NCBI GenBank assembly: GCA_024509875.1
Contig: JAMPIV010018974.1
Span: 44,978-108,977 of the forward strand
Direction of reading: 5' to 3'
DNA from: Oreohelix idahoensis
Taxonomy: Eukaryota; Mollusca; Gastropoda; Stylommatophora; Oreohelicidae
DNA length: 64,000 nucleotides
Below the pieces are notes generated by a model. That model had not been told where the DNA came from and did no database searches. It saw only the letters and a list, made by a program, of their open reading frames with translations. The number at the start of each line of letters is the position of its first letter. The first letter of the stretch is position 1. The position numbers were made by a program, and so were the translations under genes. Positions 59,002 to 64,000 of the stretch are shown piece by piece.

Positions 59002-61505
59002 TCAAGTTTTTAGTATATACCTCAATGTTTTGTATTTTTTTCAGTCATATTGCTTGTATAAATGACTAGATATAGCTATTAACTGTCGTAATTTTTTTAA
59101 AGATAGGTATAAAGATTTATTTGGTCCCATCTGAGTAGAGCAGAATGGTGGGGTATATGAGAAAGAAAGGTGTTAGAATAGATTCCACGAGTGAAATAGA
59201 TTAAGGTGAAGATCCGTTTCTGGAATGAGTGGTTTCTCTAGTCCAGCCTATCTAAACGACTATCATTAGAAAAAGACGATCTGTCACACTTCCTTATAAT
59301 GTTAATTATAAGTTATCTACACACACACACACACACAGTTATGTGACAACAAGACACACAAACGTGAAAAAACTATGGATAATTGGGTATGGGGCTGACC
59401 AACACGATAAATTAAGTTTTGTTTAGTTTATTATCACTTAAACTTCTCACAACATCAAACATATAGAAATCAATATAAATCAAGTTTACATATATATAAA
59501 AATAACCCCATAAGTGCCCTCCCCTCTGTTGAGAAAAGACCCCGCAAGAAGTTAATAACCCAAAAAGAACAAAGTTTCTACTTAAGCTATCCAGTAAAAT
59601 AATCAGGTTAGCGAACAACAACAAAAAAGTGGGTACAATGATTGTAACAAAGGAAAATATTTCTCTCTCTCTCGGTCTTTCACTCTGTCATTTTTGTGGC
59701 CACAAACACACTTGCTTACCCAATACTTGGTGTAGGTATCCCTTGAAAAAAACAATAACACTAGTATGAACCTATAGTGTCAAAATGGTCGCCCAAATAT
59801 GGCCCAAGACTAGCATTGGTATTTAATAACAATTTCAAGGTAGTCGCCAAAATTGGTGAGTTAATTTTTTCCTGGATGAGTCCTGTATCACCGCATATAG
59901 TTATTGACGTAAGACGTTCTCGGGACGTTCACAGTTATAAACAAAGGAGAAAAATAGTTCCTGTATTGTCTAGCCTCTAGGTGCTACGACTGTTACGTTA
60001 TAAAACTGATGATTATAAATCCTCTCGACTTTCTCCGGGATGAGTGCCGATTATGAAACAGCGTTATCTCCTGGATAAACAATTTACTTGGGAAAACGAC
60101 TGTCAGTAGTCGGGAAAAATGTTATGTTTATTGCCGCAGCAGGCAGATAAATTGAATAAAACAATCTGGATATTTGTAAGTCCAGTTTAGCTCAAGTTAC
60201 AGTTCATATGCCTTCAGTAACTGGGAAAAGGCCCGCAATTAGAGAAAACACGCTGGCCGCTGGTTTTGACCAAGCCTATATTGAGAAGAAAACAAAACAT
60301 TTAACCAAAATGACAATCCTATGCTATCACGCGTAAAGTGTGATCTCTTATCCTCTCCGTCCTCTAATTAAATTAAAAGGCACACGGTATTTTAAGCTTA
60401 TACTATCGCGCTTCGCTTTAGCAAGTACGGATTTGGGTTTTAGGCATGCAGCCGTCCCCCCCCCTCCCTACCTGGTAAAACACTCAGCGCACGATGTCAG
60501 TTGTAACTTAATTATGACTACGCTCTTAACAAACATCGCCTGTCATTACTAGCTAGTTGATTGTTGGCGTCTATCGGTTTTTAACACATGATATAACCAC
60601 TAGTCATTAAAAAAAAATTTACACACAAAGAAATATAATGCGCATACTACTCTGTCACTTTATCCGTCACTCTTAACATTATACTTAAGTCAGCTAAAAA
60701 AAATGGTTGATTGATTTTACATTACTGAACCACTGGCAAGAGAATATCCGCGCGTTTTCTATTTCGCTAGTCTTAACGCTAGGGAATAGCAGTGAATAAA
60801 AATGGTAAAACTTTTAACACATTTAATACTTAAGAACAACTTAAATTATTACCGATTCAGAAACTTAAATCCCCACGGGACAATTTAACACATTTAGCGA
60901 ATAAAATGGTTCCTAGTCTGGCGTGATTAGATTTATCCAAAATTTCTGAGAGACTGATAACTGACTAGGAGAGAAGGCAGAATATACGGTATACAGATTT
61001 TGTGTAATATCTCCAAAGGATGCGATACATCACACTTGGGTTTTGGGGAATTCAGAAATCTAAGTTTCCCGAGATGAAAGGTTTTGCTATTCGCTCTACT
61101 GGCATTTGCCGACGAACATCACACAACGTGAATCGTACGAACGGCCGTCTTAGATTGTCTCCCCCTTACGTAGATCAAATACTTAAGAAATACTTAAGTC
61201 CCCTGAAATTTTGAACATCAAACAGTTACACGGCAAAATATCACGGCGTGATAATTCAGATAAACGAATCATAACTCGCTGACTGTTATCTGGCCGGTCG
61301 CGGACTAGCCAATAGGTCTGTTTGTAAACACTCATTAGTGCAGGTAAGACATGAAAGACAAAAAATAGGCGTGGCTTCAAATGTGAGTCAACAGACAGCG
61401 AATTGCGTTGTTGGCTTTAGCAAAACGTAAACGCTAATTAAGGAAGCAAACGTAGTCGGATCTCCGTGGCTATATTTACATCACACGTCACATTAACTTA
61501 TAATT
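59002..61505. other. Right body of the TTAA element; no gene recognised
   Basis: About 2.5 kb with no frame that resembles a protein on either strand. It includes a (CA)n tract, a short CT run near 59660 and a C-rich run near 60458. Its left edge continues the sequence interrupted at 22824. If this element once encoded a transposase, it is not visible here. Confidence 0.5.
59319..59337. repeat. (CA)n microsatellite
   Basis: About nine AC units. Confidence 0.9.
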
Positions 61506-61541
61506 CTGTGTTTTTCATTTTGGGTTTTAACCTCCCCTTAA
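61506..61541 (-). repeat. Right terminal inverted repeat and TTAA of the large element
   Basis: CATTTTGGGTTTTAACCTCC and CC precede TTAA (61538-61541). Inverted, this matches the left end at 17852 with two single-base indels and a few mismatches. Confidence 0.75.
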
Positions 61542-62712
61542 GGCTGAGGCCTTTACTTTCACTTTCTATCACTATTGTATCAACCATTTCCTGCAGCCTC
61601 TTTTCACTTTTTGCTATTAAGACTATCATCAGCGTATCTCAAGTTATTTATATTATGTCTGCCAAATGATATTCCTGGCTTGTCTTCTAGAAATCTCATT
61701 ATATTTTCACTGTACAGATAAACAGATCCGGTGACAGCACACATCCCTGCCTGACACCCTATTTTACGTGCTGAAACGGTCCTACTTGGCTGCTAATTCT
61801 AACAGCTGCTTTTTTTTTTTTGCCAGTACACGTTCTTTATTATCATCAAGTCTTTACCATCATTGTTGATGCTTTCTAACATGTTTCACTTTGTCAAATG
61901 CCTTAGTTAATCTATAAAGCATAAGTACAGATCTATTCTTACTTCTTGGCTCTTTCTACTAATGTTTTTATAATATATATAGCATTATTTGTGCCTATAA
62001 CTTCTACACATCCACACTGTTCATCACCGATTCCTGGTTTAATTTTATTTCTCACTCTTCTCATAATTCGTAAAAATATTTTGGTTACCTGACTCAAATG
62101 ACTAATGGTGCGATGTTCTTCACATTCCATGGCTCCAGGTCTCTTTGGCAAAGCTATTAATATGGATTTTAGCAGATCATCAGGTATTTGACCACTGTTG
62201 TAGATGTCATTTAAGAGTTTTGTTATCACGTCTACTCCAAATTCTCCAATTCCTCTACTGTTATATTATCTGGCCCAGGCGCTTTGCTTTTCTTCATGTG
62301 GTGCATGGCATCCTCTACCTCTGCCACAAATATTGGTGGTCCTTCACAGCTGTACTGGTCGTTCAGATCTGGTCTTTCATCATCATACATCTCCTTGATG
62401 TATTCTGTCCACCTTTCTATCATGTTCTCATGACTCATTAACAATGGTCCTTCTTTTGATTTCAAGCAGCCAGTGGCTGTTTGTGTCCTTCTGCCTGTTA
62501 ACCCATTTATTTGTCTCTACGTAGATTTTGTATCTTGTCTGTGCTGCACTTCAAGCTCTCTGCACTTCTGATTTAGTCATGCTTCTTTTGCGGTTTTACA
62601 ATTTTTTACTATTTCCTTATTTAGTCTGTTATATTCTTCTTTGTCTTGCTTCTTCTTTCTTCTTGCATTCATCAGTTTTAACATTTCATCTGTCATCCAT
62701 TTCTTCATATAC
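61538..62712 (-). pseudogene. Split LINE, 5' half (continues at 17851)
   Basis: Read leftward: KKWMTDEMLKLMNARRKKK (linker upstream of RT), KSKAPGPDNI, IPDDLLKSILIALPK, a degenerate LTKAFD, then YSENIMRFLEDKPG, RYADDS (catalytic DD box, about 61625-61640) and a stretch ending KGLSL at the TTAA. Frameshifts are frequent. The RT part that must follow (NSKKTEVM) is at 17851 and below, in the same orientation. Joining at the shared TTAA keeps the phase. The endonuclease is missing, so the copy was 5'-truncated near 62712. Confidence 0.85.
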
Positions 62713-62714
62713 GA

Positions 62715-63760
62715 GACAAATTAAGAATACTTGATGAAAGTTTATTGCAACTAGATCTGAGAATATCCAGGGAAGAGGCAAAGATTATGTGAAAAAATTT
62801 AGCGAATAATAGCCAAACTCTCTTCTCTTTGATCCTTAGCCGCCGACCGTCAAAGCAGTCAGTGGTCATTACGCATGGTGGCGTCTTGTAGGGCAACAAC
62901 AAATTGATTCCACTTTGCTCGGTCGGCGGCCATCCTTCGTACAGTGCCCCAACTCTGGTTCATTCTTTGCATCTCAGCCTCCACAGTCCTCCGCCAAGTT
63001 GTTTTTGGTCAGCCTCTCTTTCGTTTTCCTTCAGGGATCCATAGCATAGCTGTTCTTGTGATGGCATCGGGGTCTCTTCTGAGGACATGGCCAACCCAGC
63101 TCCAGCGTCTGCCAGCTATGATGGTGTGCATGTCCTCTTGCTTGCTCCGAGTAAGCAGATCTTGGTTGGTGATGGTATTTGGCCAAAAGATTCGGAGAAT
63201 TTTTCTTAGGCATGTTGTGTGAAAAGAGGACAATTTCGACATTTCCTTCTCTGTAAATCTCCAGCTCTCCGCGTCATAGAGAAGCACAGAAAGCACACAG
63301 CTCTGATATAATCCTAATTTTGTGCTTGTGCTGTACTGAGAGGACTTCCAGATGTTGTTTAGACTAAAAAAGGCTGTTCTTGCTTTGTTCATTCTGTTGT
63401 TAATGTCTTTGCTTGCTCCGCCGTCTGGTGTTACTATGCATCCTAGGTATGTGAAGGCATCTGTCTGTTCCAGTTGCTGATTCCTTACTGATATGGGCTC
63501 AGGGTTGCTCACATTGAGCGTCATGACCTCTGTCTTCTTTAGATTGATGTTCAAGCCCACCTGCTAGCTATACTTATTAAGTCTATCCGTTTTTTTCCTG
63601 GATGTGTTGATGTGAATGTGCTAGCAGTGCAATGTCATCTGCATATTCCAGATCTTCCAATGTAGAAAATGTAGTCCATCTTATTCCCCTTGGATTGCTC
63701 TCTGTTGTCTGGCGCATCACCCAGTTTATGACTGTTAAAAAAAGAGTGGTTGATAAGGGG
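62715..63760 (-). pseudogene. Second LINE RT, 3' part (interrupted by a short LTR)
   Basis: Read leftward from 63760: FLTVINWVMRQTT, LEYADDIALLAHS (catalytic YADD near 63635), GLNINLKKTEVM, DAFTYLGCIVTPDGG, RWSWVGHVLRRDPDAI and the C-terminus MAADRAKWNQFVVALQDA at about 62900. These are standard APE-type LINE motifs of a family different from the split LINE beside it. At least two frame changes are seen. Upstream RT sequence is cut by the LTR at 63761 and should continue right of the window. Confidence 0.83.
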
Positions 63761-63946
63761 TGTAATGTTATGATGTATGTATATAAGCATTACCTCGTCA
63801 TCTACACAAGCACACACATGTTTCAGAAGGCACTCAGTAAAAGCATGTTCAGTTTGTAGCCATGTTTATTTTACAGGATATCGTACATGTGAAGATTCGC
63901 ATATTATTACAATGTGTGGTTCGTATTATTAATGTATTATATTACA
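63761..63946 (-). mobile_element. Short LTR (186 bp) of an element running off the window
   Basis: Starts TGTAATGTTA and ends TTATATTACA, so TG...CA with a 6-bp perfect inverted end (TGTAAT/ATTACA). On the minus strand it is preceded by a purine run (63947-63959). It also contains AATAAA on the minus strand. It is therefore the 3' LTR of a minus-strand element whose body lies to the right. It sits inside the second LINE's RT. Short LTRs are typical of some gypsy (mag-like) and copia elements. The class is undetermined. Confidence 0.72.
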
Positions 63947-63959
63947 TCCCCCCTTTTTT
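63947..63959 (-). other. Polypurine tract of the short-LTR element
   Basis: On the minus strand AAAAAAGGGGGGA abuts the LTR start TGTAAT, as expected for plus-strand priming. Confidence 0.75.
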
Positions 63960-64000
63960 GAAAAAAAATGTGTGCAAACATTTCCAACGAAATGTTTCAT

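Larger units (their letters stand above)
17852..61537. mobile_element. Large TTAA-flanked element with terminal inverted repeats, filled with nested insertions
   Basis: TTAA occurs at 17848-17851 and 61538-61541. Just inside, the left end GGGGGAGGTTTAACCCCC and the right end (inverted) GGGGAGGTTAAAACCC match over about 28 bp with two single-base indels and a few mismatches. Outside, a LINE frame broken at one TTAA resumes in phase at the other, so the interval behaves as one insertion with a 4-bp TTAA duplication. Purine-first termini with TTAA copies fit the Kolobok superfamily; piggyBac-type is less likely because its ends usually begin CCC. The element's own sequence is only 17852-18189, 22233-22824 and 59002-61537, about 3.5 kb. 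I recognise no transposase in it. Confidence 0.72.

Noticed and set aside
17852..61537. The TTAA element as a Ginger-type transposon with a gypsy-like integrase
   Set aside because: A gypsy integrase fragment lies inside it, but it closely resembles that of the local gypsy element and is only about 410 bp long. The termini (GGGG, TTAA) also differ from the TGT...ACA-type ends of Ginger elements.

Overview
This window is metazoan nuclear DNA, AT-rich, with no recognisable host gene. Nearly all of it is transposable elements nested inside one another: piggyBac, hAT, a TTAA-flanked DNA element, several LINE lineages (APE-type and restriction-like-endonuclease type), tRNA-derived SINEs, and long-LTR Ty3/gypsy elements. 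The mix, the CT and TA microsatellites and the lack of bacterial gene organisation point to an invertebrate animal. I cannot place it more precisely. Most element boundaries below rest on target-site duplications (TSDs) read directly from the sequence.

Left part (1-17851). A piggyBac transposase pseudogene, cut by the window edge, sits at a TTAA inside a LINE reverse transcriptase (RT) (1556-2562). A 400-bp hAT-type MITE follows. A 5'-truncated jockey/I-like LINE on the + strand (3752-10048) is broken by a SINE (TSD TATATAAATGAT), a 2.27-kb solo LTR (TSD CAGAG) and a 2.17-kb solo LTR (TSD CCAAC), and then meets a 5'-truncated R2/Hero-type LINE at 10049. After a quiet stretch come several LINE 3' fragments and a second SINE (TSD CTTTTTGCTATTAA).

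Centre (17852-61537). The whole interval behaves as one insertion. It has TTAA on both sides and imperfect terminal inverted repeats starting GGGG(G)AGGTT, and it splits a LINE reading frame that resumes in phase on the other side (17851 leftward, 61538 rightward). Inside it are: (i) a gypsy integrase fragment carrying a near-complete R2/Hero-type LINE (18274-21899, TSD CCTTATAC); (ii) a 36-kb tandem array of a defective gypsy element, LTR-int-LTR-int-LTR-int-LTR-int-LTR (22825-58996), with one 5-bp TSD (AGACC) around the entire array; (iii) inside the first array LTR, an apparently intact 9.6-kb gypsy element with 2.4-kb LTRs (24198-33831, TSD GCCGT); (iv) inside the second internal region, an APE-type LINE (40913-44060, TSD ACACCCCAAT).

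The intact gypsy element encodes one 1512-residue polyprotein in the order gag, protease, integrase, reverse transcriptase, RNase H. Integrase before RT is the copia-like order known for the Gmr1 group of Ty3/gypsy elements. The array element is a related, non-autonomous derivative. It keeps gag and protease remnants, a tRNA-Pro primer-binding site, a polypurine tract and LTRs, but it has lost the integrase core and RT. It could only have moved with enzymes supplied by an element like the intact one.

Right part (61538-64000). This holds the 5' half of the split LINE, a second LINE of another family, and a short 186-bp LTR (63761-63946) inserted into that second LINE. The element owning this short LTR runs off the right edge.
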